DNA of 64,000 nt from a bacterium (GTDB lineage: Bacteria; Planctomycetota; UBA1135; UBA2386), in contig JANSXC010000001.1 of the NCBI GenBank assembly GCA_024743115.1, positions 181,628-245,627 of the forward strand, read 5' to 3'. Below the pieces are notes generated by a model. That model was not told the DNA's origin and ran no database searches. It saw only the letters and a list, made by a program, of their open reading frames with translations. The translations under genes were made by a program, and so were the position numbers. Shown piece after piece: positions 1 to 8,845 of this stretch (position 1 is the stretch's first letter; each line of letters opens with the position of its first letter).

Positions 1-2685
1 CGCGCCCAGGTGGGTGCGCGCGGTGATTGGTGACAGGGACAGATCGTTCAGATAGCCGTGACCTCGCACACCATGTTTCGTGCCCCGTGGGGCGAGCCAC
101 TCGCCGGTCTGCGACTGCATGACGTGGCGGTCGGGGTAGGCCTTGTTGTCGAGGCACCACTCGCGGAGGTTGCCGCGCATGTCGAACAGGCCGAAGCCGT
201 TGGGTGCGAAGCTGCCGACCGGGGCCGTGTAGATGAACCCGTCGCTCCCCGACAGTTCGTCCGCGGTGCTGCTCATACCCTTCGCGCTCGCGTCGAAGAG
301 GTTCTCGACGAGTTCCGCCGCATCGAGCAGCGGGACCTCCTGGTCGCGGTGTTCGACGGCGCGCGCCGCGTACTCCCATTGCGCCTCCGTGGGCAGCGTC
401 AGGCCTGACCGGGCGAGGACGTCCATGGCATCTTCCCATGACACCTGATCGACCGGGTGCTGCAATGTCGTGCCACGATGGGGAACGGGCCAGAAGCTGT
501 CGTCGCGGCCGCCGAGGTGGAGCCACTGCCGGCGCGTCATCTCGTGCTTGGCGATCAGGAACGGTGCCAGGGAGATTTCGACGAGGTAGTTCTCGGTGTC
601 GCGCAGTCGACCGTCGTAGCGATGACCCTTCGAATTCGTTCGCTGGGCGCCGATCCACTGTGGTCCGCCCGGCAACAGGACGAAGACGATTCCCGTGCCA
701 TCGTTGCAGACGAGTTCCCCGTCTTCGTTGCGCCGCGGTGGCGAGCCGGATCGCAGGTGCGCGAACTCGTAGAGTCCGGAGTGGGGATCGACGCCGAGTG
801 GTTGCAGGCCGGGCTGTGGCGTGATCGGCAGGCCGTCATAGAGCTCTGCGATCTGTTCGATCGCGCGATCCCACGAGACCTTCGCCGTGTCGATGCTGGC
901 CAGCTCACGAACGAGCTTGCGATACCTGCCGCCCTCGTCACGAAAGCGATCGAGATCGGCGAGGTAGCGATCACACGAGTCATGGAGCAGCTGGTCGAGT
1001 GAATCCTCGAACACCCAGCGCCGTAGGGCGTCGAGATTCGCTCGCAGTGCGGCGGCTTGTTGTCGATCGTCATCGGCCTGCTCGCGCAGCTTCTCGAGTG
1101 TGTCGGCCCGACCCAACCCTTCACCGATCGCCTGCTGCACCCGTTCGAGTCGGTCCAGTTCGCGTTCGATCGCGAGGCCCTTGGCGAGTCGAACGGCGCC
1201 GCTCGGGTGTCCGGTCTTGCGCAGCTCGTTGCGCAGCCCGACCGCTTCCGCGCGCCGATCCATCAAGGCCTCGGCGCGCGCTCGCCAGCGTACTGCCTCG
1301 TCGACGTTGGCCGCGATCGGCTGCAACCGATCGTATTCGGACTGCAAGCTCGCGAGTTCTTCGCGCATGTGCATCAGTCTGTTCTCGCGCGCGCTGGCGG
1401 CGGCCTTTCCGGCGAGAACCGTGCCTGCTACGGCGGCGGCAAAGAGCACGCCGGCCATCGCGAACCACCATGGGTTGCGCTGGGTGAATCGGACCGTGCG
1501 CAGCAAGAGACCTGGCGGTTCAGCGAGGATCGGATGCAGCTCGCACATCCGTCGCAGGTCCTCGGCGAACGCGGCCGCCGACGGGTAGCGGCGTGCCGGA
1601 TTCGGGTCCATCGCCTTGCCCACGACGATCGAGAACTCGCGCGGCAGGCTGCGGACGATGCGGCGCGGATCCGGTACGTGACCGTTGAGGATCTGCCGCA
1701 TCGTCGTGTCCTCGTTGGGGCCGCCGAACACACGTTCGCCGGTGATGGCCTCGTAGAACGTCGCGCCGAGGGCCCAGACGTCCGCCGTCGGGCCGACCGG
1801 TTCGCCCCGGCATTGTTCCGGCGCCATGTAGGACGGTGTTCCGAACACATCGCCGCTCTGCGTCAACGTGATGCCGTCCCGCAGATCGTCGGCCGCCAGC
1901 CCGAAGTCGAGGACGACCCCCGTGCCGTCGGGCTGGACCATGAGGTTGCCCGGCTTGACATCGCGATGCGTGATGCCCGCCTCGTGGGCCGAGTGCAGAG
2001 CCTCGGCGATGCTCTCGAACAAGCGCAGCGTGGCGCGCCACGGGCGCAGATGGCGACCGCCGGACTGGCTTCGTTCCATCGCCGTGGAGTCGTTCGACAC
2101 CAGTTCGAGGGTGTAGTCACCGCCGTCGATTCGCGACTTTGCGTTGGCGATGAGTTCGGCCAGGGTGTGGCCTTCGACGTGCCGCATCGCGAGGTACAGG
2201 TGATCACCATCTTCGCCGATCTCGTAGACGGGGCAGACGCCGGGGTGATCGAGGCGCGAGGTGGTTGCCGCCTCGGCGCGAAAGCGCTGCTCTCTGAACT
2301 GCGTGCGAAAGATGTCGGCCTGCAGCACCTTGAGCGCGACCTTGCGGCCCAGCTCGGTGTCGGTGGCGGCGAACACGACGGCCTGACCGCCGCGTCCTAG
2401 TCGGCGGTCGATTCGGTACTTGCCGAGCCGGCGACCGGCGTCCGGATCGTCGGCTGCTGGTTCGCCCTCGTCGCCCGGGCCGCTCTCGCCCTCAGTAGCA
2501 GACGGGTCCGCTGCGCTCGACTCGGGTTCGGCCGGCTCTGGCATGGCCAGCAGCGCGTCCATGAGCTGGTCGGCCGCCTCGGGGAACTCGCCGATGAGAT
2601 CGGCCAGCGGGCGCGGCACACTCGCGGAGTTCGCGAGGAGTGCCCGCGCCAGGGCGTCGAGTTCCGAGTCCTTCGGCTCAGCCAT
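1..2685 (-). CDS. Ser/Thr protein kinase with C-terminal FGE-like domain (partial)
   Basis: The frame is open for 895 codons from ATG 2685 to the left window edge, so the C-terminus is missing. Residues about 85-370 form a PknB-type kinase: glycine-rich loop LGRGGQAVVFA, VALKVL lysine, HRDVKPGNLM near residue 240 and DFGL near 260. A hydrophobic helix follows at about 403-425 (WWFAMAGVLFAAAVAG), then a charged, coiled-coil-like stretch, then from about 670 an FGE-sulfatase (SUMF1-type) fold with LPTEAQWEYAAR and FDMRGNLREWC. The kinase is expected in the cytoplasm and the FGE-like part across the membrane. Whether the FGE part keeps its catalytic cysteines cannot be seen. The start lies 4 bp after the stop of the PKD gene, so the two are probably cotranscribed. 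Kinase call is firm; the sensor role is inference. Confidence 0.9.
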   Translation of the reverse strand, partial: MAEPKDSELDALARALLANSASVPRPLADLIGEFPEAADQLMDALLAMPEPAEPESSAADPSATEGESGPGDEGEPAADDPDAGRRLGKYRIDRRLGRGGQAVVFAATDTELGRKVALKVLQADIFRTQFREQRFRAEAATTSRLDHPGVCPVYEIGEDGDHLYLAMRHVEGHTLAELIANAKSRIDGGDYTLELVSNDSTAMERSQSGGRHLRPWRATLRLFESIAEALHSAHEAGITHRDVKPGNLMVQPDGTGVVLDFGLAADDLRDGITLTQSGDVFGTPSYMAPEQCRGEPVGPTADVWALGATFYEAITGERVFGGPNEDTTMRQILNGHVPDPRRIVRSLPREFSIVVGKAMDPNPARRYPSAAAFAEDLRRMCELHPILAEPPGLLLRTVRFTQRNPWWFAMAGVLFAAAVAGTVLAGKAAASARENRLMHMREELASLQSEYDRLQPIAANVDEAVRWRARAEALMDRRAEAVGLRNELRKTGHPSGAVRLAKGLAIERELDRLERVQQAIGEGLGRADTLEKLREQADDDRQQAAALRANLDALRRWVFEDSLDQLLHDSCDRYLADLDRFRDEGGRYRKLVRELASIDTAKVSWDRAIEQIAELYDGLPITPQPGLQPLGVDPHSGLYEFAHLRSGSPPRRNEDGELVCNDGTGIVFVLLPGGPQWIGAQRTNSKGHRYDGRLRDTENYLVEISLAPFLIAKHEMTRRQWLHLGGRDDSFWPVPHRGTTLQHPVDQVSWEDAMDVLARSGLTLPTEAQWEYAARAVEHRDQEVPLLDAAELVENLFDASAKGMSSTADELSGSDGFIYTAPVGSFAPNGFGLFDMRGNLREWCLDNKAYPDRHVMQSQTGEWLAPRGTKHGVRGHGYLNDLSLSPITARTHLGA

Positions 2686-2689
2686 GGTG

Positions 2690-5600
2690 TCAGCGAATCG
2701 TGACCGTGCGGCGGTTCGAGGTCCGCAAGCCGAGCGGATTGTAGCTCAGGTCGAGGACGGCCCATTGCGATTCGAATGACAAACCGATGGGCAGCGGGCC
2801 GGCCGGCAGGGTCGTCGTCGAGAGCACGGGGCCCGGGCCCGGTAGCGCAACGAACGTCGTCGCGAGCGGTATGACCAGGGCCGCGCACGTCGGGGCACCG
2901 AACGGGTCGAGCGGCAGGAACTGCTGACTGAATCCGAGCATGTGAACGGCCGCGAGCGGGGCCGGGTTGGCGTAAGTGACCGAGAAGTCGATCGTCGGCA
3001 TGTCGACGGTCTCGTCCGTGTTGGCGTCGGCGATGATGTCGGAAGAGTCATCGGCGCACGACCAGGTCCACGCGAAGGTGTCGGTGGCAAAGGCGCCATA
3101 GCTCGACGCACCGTGCGGCTGCGCGCGGTAGCGGGCTGTTTCGAGCCCGCTCCCCGCGACGATCGGCGGGCGCATCGTGTCGTCGAGTTCGAGCACGAGG
3201 AAGAAGTCGGCGCCGCTGGTGTGCGTGTAGTTGAAGTTCGCGATCCACCAGTCGAGGCCGTCGGCATCCAGGCTGTGGGTTTGTGTGAGGGCGCCGCCGG
3301 GAAGTTCGTTGCCCGTCGGACCGGTGACGGCATGAAGCGTCACGCGCGGTGGGGTTGCGGTACCGCTCTTGAACGGGGCCATGTAGAAGCAGAGCTGGCT
3401 CGAACTCCACCCGAGCGAGTTGTTGGGGACGTAGATGGCGTACTTGGTGTTCGCCGGCGCGGTGCTGCGGTCCAGCTTGCGGGGGCGCGGATTCAACGGC
3501 GGACAGTTACCGCTGCAGCCGGCGCCCGAGGTGTCGTGGCTGTTCCACGACGCGTCCACCGTTACGCCGTCGAGGCGCAGACCGAATGGTTGGGTGGTCG
3601 ACTTGCGCACGCCGATGTAGACACCGCCGTAGGCATCGTAGTGCGGCCACTCCATGTCGTCGGCGAATGGCGAGCCCAATCGGATGTTGAGGCTCTCCGG
3701 TGCAACCCCGAGACCGAGGAAGTACCACTGCGAATTGCTGAACTCCGTGGACCAGAGCACGACGTGGTCGGTGCCGCCGGCTTCGTTGTCGACGAGTGAC
3801 AGTCGGCCGACCGGCGTTGATGTCGAGCTGGCGCGCGTTACCTCGAACGTCCACGCGACGCCGGTGTCCCCGTTCTTGTCGGGTCCGGCGACTTCCCGCC
3901 ACGGATCCGGGAACTCGTATTCCGAGTCGGTCGTACCGCAGACGCCCATCGACCAGGCGCACCGTTCGCCCGGGGCCAGGCCCGAGGGGATGTCGAGCCA
4001 CACCCAGCCGTTGAGCTTGAAGTTGTCGGCGGCCGCGGTCTCGAAGTAGTAGCTGCGACCGCTGCCGGGACTCGGCGCGTCGAAGAAGACGTGCCCGCCG
4101 CCGTCCGGAGACGCCGGGACCGGTGGCGATGCCTGGTTCACCGGCGGGGCCTGGCAGCCGCGCCAGAAGGACACTCCGCCCGTGCCGGGCAGGCCGTAGC
4201 TCTCGGCGATGTCGGACTTGTTGTTCGGCAAGTGATTCGTGGCCCCGGGGGTCGCCGTCGCGATCCGCCACTCGAAGCCGTTGTTCGATACCGGTCCGGT
4301 GCCGAAGTCGCTGATGAAGCCATCGTCCTGGCGGGTCCAGGAGGTCGCGACGCCCGGATGCCCGATGTGTGCACCGAACAGCGGGTTGCCCTGGTAGGAA
4401 GCTGCCGGCAAGGCGCCGTCGGCCGCTTCGTAGGCGAGTCGGTCGATGACCATTCCGCCCTGGTCCCTGAGCTCGATGCTCGCAGCGCCCGTCGGTAACG
4501 GTGTGGAGAGCTGGTGGGGGCCGGCGGCGTCGAACACGAAGTAGCCGCCGGGCGCGATGCCTCCCGAGCTGACCGTCGCGAAGACGATAGGGACCGATTG
4601 GTTCGGCGTGACCCCGACGATCTGCCAGCCAGCCAGGCTGATCGAGTTGCTGGTGCGGTTGAACAGCTCGATGAAGCGATCGCTCGCAGGTGCGTCGTAG
4701 ACGAGCTCGTTGAACACGACATCGCCCGACATGCCGATGGCGCTGACCGCCGCAGGCTGCAGCACGGTGCTCGGTGGCGTCACAGTCGTGTGAATCGTCA
4801 GTCTGATGTCGTGAACCCCGGCACCGAAGGTGTGCGTCGGGTTTTGGAGCTGACTGTCGGTCGTACCGTCGTTGTCGAAATCCCATTCCCAGCCGGTGAT
4901 GGACGTGCCCGTCACGCTGGACGTGTCGGTGAACGAGACGGTGAGGGGTGCCGTGCCCGCGGCCGGGTTGGCCACGAAGCTGGCCTGGGCATTTGCGCTC
5001 ACGACCAGACCCGGTTGGATCAAGGTCGATGGTGGCGAAATGCCGTTGCTGACCGTGAGTCGGACGTCGTAGGTGCCGGGGCCGTACGTGTGACTCGGAT
5101 TCGCCTGATTGCTGTCGACGATGCCGTCGTTCTCGAAGTCCCACTCCCAAAGCGTGATGGGCGCGCCGATCGTGATCGACTGGTCGACGAAGTTGACCGT
5201 CAGTGGCGCCGCGCCGGTCGTGGGGGCACCACTGAAGTTTGCTTGCAGGAACGCGGCCGCGATGAAGTTCGGCTGGACGATCGTGGATGGTGCCGTCACA
5301 CCGTTGCTGACGGTGAGCGCGACGTCGTAGCTGCCCTGGGCGAAGGTGTGGCTCGGGTTCTGCAGCGTACTGTCGATGATGCCGTCGTTCTCGAAGTCCC
5401 ATTGCCAGCTCGTGATCGGCAAGCCCGTGGCCGTCGACGTGTCCGTGAAGTTGACGACCAACGGAGCGTTGCCGGCGGTGGGGCTGGCCGTGAAACCGGC
5501 TTGCAGCGTTGCGGCGATCTGGTTGATCGCCAGGGTGAACGAGCCCGTTTGGCCCGACGCGCCACCGACTCGCACGTAGACGACTTGCAGCGCCGAGAGC

Positions 5601-6493
5601 GCGAGCGTAATGCGAGACTGCGCTCCACAGTCGTTGTCGCTGCAACCCAGCGAGGTCAAGCCGCCGCTGCAGCTCCCGCTGAACACTTCGAGCAGAGTGT
5701 CCAGTCCGGAGCCACACGTATTGAACTCGAACGACGCGGTTACGGGGGCGACGAAACGGAACCATCGATCGCTGCCACCGACGCCGCAGGGCCAGCTCGG
5801 AGCTGACGCAGTGTAACCGCTGTTCGTGTAGGTGCCGTTGGTGCCGGTCGTGACGAAACCGGCGCCGTTGCAGTTGTCGTCGGGCCGCGAGATCGCGCCG
5901 ACGAGATACCAGAGCCGTAGGTTTGCCACGCGCTGTTGAAACAACGACGGTGTGAACGGCTGATTCGAGGCTTCGCCCGCTGACAGCAGGAGATTGGGGT
6001 CCGAGTACGTTTGGTTCGATCCGTTCCCGTTCGTGTAGGCGAAGCTCACCCCATTGGCGACGAGAGCGATGCCAACCGTGCTCGAGAGCGCGAACGACTG
6101 TGTGGTGACCTGAGTCGGCAGCCCCGGTCCTGCTGCCGTGCACGCGCCGCTCGCGAGCAGCAGCCAGGCGGCCGGGTTGGTCTGCTGGCCGGAACGGGTT
6201 CCCGGAGTGACATAGACGTCGACCGAGCCGGTCGTGCCCGCCGGGCTGTTGAGGTTGACCTCGAGTCCGACGATCGTGACCGCGGGAGCGCTGACGGCGA
6301 GGTCGAAGTACACCGCGCCGTTCGGCGCGCCATTGTTGTTGTTCGCGAACGTCGTCGTCAGTGACGACTGGGCTCGCGCCGCGTCGTGGAGCTGCAGGAG
6401 TGTGAGCGCGGCGAGAACGAGCGCCGAGCGCAGAAGTGCGGGCACGGTGGTGGACCAGCGGGCAGCGGAGAGGGGATCGGTGAGCCGCTTCAT
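2690..6493 (-). CDS. Secreted PKD/lamin-tail domain surface protein
   Basis: This 1267-residue protein starts MKRLTDPLSAARWS and has a signal peptide ending near DAARAQ. I preferred ATG 6493 over an upstream TTG at 6559 because it puts the basic residues at the N-terminus. An N-terminal beta-rich part is followed by three tandem PKD domains of 85 residues (roughly 5507-4740), each with the WDFxNDGxxDSxxxNPxHT signature. A lamin-tail (LTD) domain follows (FNELVYDAPASDRFIELFN). The last 110 residues (about 3030-2693) carry the module shared with eight other proteins here (LDPFGAPTCAALV). PKD and LTD domains are common in large exported proteins and mediate adhesion or stability. No enzyme motif is visible. 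It is the middle gene of an ECF - PKD - kinase run. Confidence 0.85.
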   Translation of the reverse strand: MKRLTDPLSAARWSTTVPALLRSALVLAALTLLQLHDAARAQSSLTTTFANNNNGAPNGAVYFDLAVSAPAVTIVGLEVNLNSPAGTTGSVDVYVTPGTRSGQQTNPAAWLLLASGACTAAGPGLPTQVTTQSFALSSTVGIALVANGVSFAYTNGNGSNQTYSDPNLLLSAGEASNQPFTPSLFQQRVANLRLWYLVGAISRPDDNCNGAGFVTTGTNGTYTNSGYTASAPSWPCGVGGSDRWFRFVAPVTASFEFNTCGSGLDTLLEVFSGSCSGGLTSLGCSDNDCGAQSRITLALSALQVVYVRVGGASGQTGSFTLAINQIAATLQAGFTASPTAGNAPLVVNFTDTSTATGLPITSWQWDFENDGIIDSTLQNPSHTFAQGSYDVALTVSNGVTAPSTIVQPNFIAAAFLQANFSGAPTTGAAPLTVNFVDQSITIGAPITLWEWDFENDGIVDSNQANPSHTYGPGTYDVRLTVSNGISPPSTLIQPGLVVSANAQASFVANPAAGTAPLTVSFTDTSSVTGTSITGWEWDFDNDGTTDSQLQNPTHTFGAGVHDIRLTIHTTVTPPSTVLQPAAVSAIGMSGDVVFNELVYDAPASDRFIELFNRTSNSISLAGWQIVGVTPNQSVPIVFATVSSGGIAPGGYFVFDAAGPHQLSTPLPTGAASIELRDQGGMVIDRLAYEAADGALPAASYQGNPLFGAHIGHPGVATSWTRQDDGFISDFGTGPVSNNGFEWRIATATPGATNHLPNNKSDIAESYGLPGTGGVSFWRGCQAPPVNQASPPVPASPDGGGHVFFDAPSPGSGRSYYFETAAADNFKLNGWVWLDIPSGLAPGERCAWSMGVCGTTDSEYEFPDPWREVAGPDKNGDTGVAWTFEVTRASSTSTPVGRLSLVDNEAGGTDHVVLWSTEFSNSQWYFLGLGVAPESLNIRLGSPFADDMEWPHYDAYGGVYIGVRKSTTQPFGLRLDGVTVDASWNSHDTSGAGCSGNCPPLNPRPRKLDRSTAPANTKYAIYVPNNSLGWSSSQLCFYMAPFKSGTATPPRVTLHAVTGPTGNELPGGALTQTHSLDADGLDWWIANFNYTHTSGADFFLVLELDDTMRPPIVAGSGLETARYRAQPHGASSYGAFATDTFAWTWSCADDSSDIIADANTDETVDMPTIDFSVTYANPAPLAAVHMLGFSQQFLPLDPFGAPTCAALVIPLATTFVALPGPGPVLSTTTLPAGPLPIGLSFESQWAVLDLSYNPLGLRTSNRRTVTIR

Positions 6494-6587
6494 GGACAGG
6501 TGACGGTGGAGGAGGTGGTTCACACTCTCGAATGGCCGCTCGGCGATGGATTCGGACAAAGTGATCGAGGTTTTCTTCTAGGACCGC

Positions 6588-7145
6588 TCATTCGACCAAC
6601 CACGCTGCACGCTCTCGCAGACTCGCCCGCAGTCGTGACCAGCGTTTCGTTACGGCTGCTTCTGACATACCGAGCTGGGTGGCCGCAATTCGGCAGGGCC
6701 TCTGCTCCATGCCGCACAGCACCGCGATCGTGCGGTCCGTTTCGCCGAGTTCGTCGACGATTTCGAGCGTGTTGCGGAGGTCTTCGCGTTTCGCGACCCG
6801 CCGGGTCAGCGTCGTCATGTCGGCGGCAATCTGTCCCATCTGATGAACCAGTGTCGAACGGCCCTGCGGCGTGCGGATGCGGCGCTCCTTACGAACCCGG
6901 CGGAAGTGCTCCATGAGAACGTGTTTGCCGATTGCGAAGACCCATGCTGCAAGATTGCCGCCCTGGAACGAGTCGAGTCGCATCAGGGCGCGACACAGGG
7001 TTTCCTGGGTAAGGTCCTCGGCGCCGGGTTGCCCCTGCAGCCGCATATGGCTCCAGACCAGGAGTCTGGGCGTCAGCTGTTCGAGTTGTTGCCGCAGGTC
7101 GACGTCGTCGCGAGGCGGCTGGCTCGATTCGGGCGTGTTCTTCAT
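6588..7145 (-). CDS. ECF-type RNA polymerase sigma factor
   Basis: A protein of about 185 residues with the two conserved sigma regions. Region 2 is seen as LTQETLCRALMRLDSFQGGNLAAWVFAI, including the AEDLTQET core, and region 4 as the helix-turn-helix RIAATQLGMSEAAVTKRWSRLRASL near the C-terminus. I set the start at ATG 7145 (MKNTPESSQPP); no clear Shine-Dalgarno precedes it and the frame stays open upstream, so the start is uncertain. No anti-sigma factor gene is adjacent. Instead the next genes downstream are a large secreted PKD protein and a membrane kinase, so a kinase may regulate it, but that is inference. Assignment to the sigma-70 ECF class is confident; the exact ECF group is not determined. 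Confidence 0.9.
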   Translation of the reverse strand: MKNTPESSQPPRDDVDLRQQLEQLTPRLLVWSHMRLQGQPGAEDLTQETLCRALMRLDSFQGGNLAAWVFAIGKHVLMEHFRRVRKERRIRTPQGRSTLVHQMGQIAADMTTLTRRVAKREDLRNTLEIVDELGETDRTIAVLCGMEQRPCRIAATQLGMSEAAVTKRWSRLRASLRERAAWLVE

Positions 7146-7204
7146 GAGCGTCGCGGCGTGCGGGTGCGTATCGCTGCGCGCGCTTCGGTCTTCCCCGTGA
7201 AAGC

Positions 7205-7224
7205 TCCGACTCTTCGGAGTCGGA
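7205..7224. other. Stable UUCG-tetraloop hairpin
   Basis: An 8-bp perfect stem (TCCGACTC / GAGTCGGA) closed by a C(TTCG)G loop, which is a known extra-stable RNA tetraloop. It sits 60 bp upstream of the ECF start at 7145 and downstream of the gene ending at 7370. No T-run follows on either strand, so it could be an RNA-stability or leader structure rather than a terminator. Confidence 0.6.
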
Positions 7225-7332
7225 TCTCCGTTGCGGCGAGCCCGCGTCGGCGGAATGACGAAGTTCGCCGACTTTGGCGGCGGAGTCAACCGCATCGGCC
7301 GAATGTGGGGCGGCCCGAACGACCGAGGTGAA

Positions 7333-7355
7333 GCGGCGCCGAAAGCCGGCGCCGC
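7333..7355 (-). terminator. GC-rich hairpin after the 7370-8662 gene
   Basis: An 8-bp perfect stem (GCGGCGCC / GGCGCCGC) with a 7-nt loop begins 14 nt after the stop codon of the minus-strand gene. Only a short TT follows, so it is at best a weak intrinsic terminator. Confidence 0.45.
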
Positions 7356-7369
7356 CTTACAGCAAGCCC

Positions 7370-8662
7370 TTACAGGCACGAGTATTCGATCACCGTCTTG
7401 CCACCCGCGCTCAGGATGATGCAGTTCGGGTCGAGCGGTTCGACGCTGATCTCGTTGGTGACGAAGTCGGTCTTCACGACGAACTCGCCGGGGTACTTGT
7501 CGTTCAACTGGTTCTGGATCTGCGCCGCGTGGAAGCTCAGCGCGAGAACCCGATCGAGGCCGCCGGCCGGCATGACCGTCACCGCCTTCATGAAGAAGTC
7601 GTAGTGCTTGAAGAGGTCGTCGCACTGCATGTTGAAGTGGATGTCCGTGAGGAACGTCCAGCCCTGGCGGTAGAAGGGAACCGGCGCCAGGGGGCAGAGC
7701 GGCGTGGCCGGGAACGTGCCGACGACCACGGGGATGTCCGTAGCGCCCACCCCGTAGGTCACGTAGTGACGTTGTCCGCTCACCGGGGGCACCGTCAGCT
7801 GCACCTGCGTCATGACGCGATTGTCGAGGCGGTCGGTGCCGGTCCAGGCCCAGCTTTCCCCCGGGGCACTCAGCGCGACGGCGCTTCCACCGATCGGCTG
7901 GTTCTGGGCACCGTCGCCACGGAAGACGCCGAGGGTGGCCGGCTGGCCGAAGTTGTGCGGCTGTGGCATCGAGCCGAGCCGGGCCACGACCGTCTGGCCG
8001 TTCGGCGTCTGCTGAACCGCCTGCGCGATCAGCACGGCGGTGTCCCCGTCGGGCCACATGAGCCGCCAGCAGGTGTTGGCCGGGTCAGGGTCGACGTTGC
8101 GTGCGGTGAACGAGACCGTTCCGCCGACCGCGACGGTCGTGCTGCTCGCCCCCGTGACGACCATCGGCGTGTGTTGGCCGATCGTGCACTTCGCGCCATT
8201 GGTCACCGTCGCACCTAGCTGGTTCGCGGGTGGGTCGATCACGAAGAACTGGGCATGGAACGGCAGGCCGATCAGCGCCGTGTTGTTGGCGAGCGGCAGG
8301 CCGAAGGAGCCGGCTCCGGCCGCCGAGGTCTGCAGCAGGCCGAGTGCGAGTTCGGCCGAGTTGCGCCAGATGCAGCCCGGCGCGCCGAACGGCGCGAGGG
8401 GCAGCGGCAGCGGGCCGGCCGGTGAGGTGGTGTCGGACAGCCCGGCGCGGAGCAGTGCGATCGTCGAGCTGGGCGCGTTGGCCAGGTCCATCCAGAACCT
8501 CTGCCCGATGGTGGGCACCCCGCTCGACGACAGGGTCGGCGTTCCGTTGGAGCCCGGGCAACCGGCGCCGACGGTCGAGAACCGCTGCGATTGCGCGGCC
8601 GCGGCGGACAGCAGTGAGAAAGCAGTCAGAAGAGCAAAGGAGGTCGTGCGAATGTGGAACAT
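7370..8662 (-). CDS. Secreted protein with N-terminal shared module
   Basis: A 430-residue exported protein. ATG 8662 gives MFHIRTTSFALLTAFSLL, a typical signal peptide ending at AAAQS; a TTG two codons upstream is possible. Residues about 25-135 are the shared module (VGAGCPGSNGTP, PFGAPGCIW, GLPFHAQFFVIDP), here placed directly after the signal peptide rather than at the C-terminus. The next segment, from PMVVTGASSTTVAVGG, reads like an immunoglobulin-like IPT/TIG strand set. The C-terminal 200 residues are unrecognised and contain several cysteines, ending VIEYSCL. No catalytic motif was found. The gene is followed by a GC hairpin. Confidence 0.8.
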   Translation of the reverse strand: MFHIRTTSFALLTAFSLLSAAAAQSQRFSTVGAGCPGSNGTPTLSSSGVPTIGQRFWMDLANAPSSTIALLRAGLSDTTSPAGPLPLPLAPFGAPGCIWRNSAELALGLLQTSAAGAGSFGLPLANNTALIGLPFHAQFFVIDPPANQLGATVTNGAKCTIGQHTPMVVTGASSTTVAVGGTVSFTARNVDPDPANTCWRLMWPDGDTAVLIAQAVQQTPNGQTVVARLGSMPQPHNFGQPATLGVFRGDGAQNQPIGGSAVALSAPGESWAWTGTDRLDNRVMTQVQLTVPPVSGQRHYVTYGVGATDIPVVVGTFPATPLCPLAPVPFYRQGWTFLTDIHFNMQCDDLFKHYDFFMKAVTVMPAGGLDRVLALSFHAAQIQNQLNDKYPGEFVVKTDFVTNEISVEPLDPNCIILSAGGKTVIEYSCL

Positions 8663-8845
8663 CGTCAAGGAGTCTCGCCAGCTCCTTCGGCCACGACGTG
8701 TGCCCGATTCCCGGCTGGCGAGTTCTCCATGACGACCCGTCGCCGGAACCGGACACGGTTTCCTTCGGCGATTGCCGCGGGCTGCAATCAGCCTCCTGGC
8801 CGTGGCGCCCGCGGTTCGCTGTCGGCGCCCGGTTCAGCGGTCAGC

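Noticed and set aside
1057..2400. A 447-codon plus frame opposite the first kinase
   Set aside because: Antisense to intact kinase motifs on the minus strand.
3507..6143. An 878-codon minus frame inside the PKD gene
   Set aside because: Shadow of the PKD gene in another frame; low-complexity Arg/His-rich, no domain.
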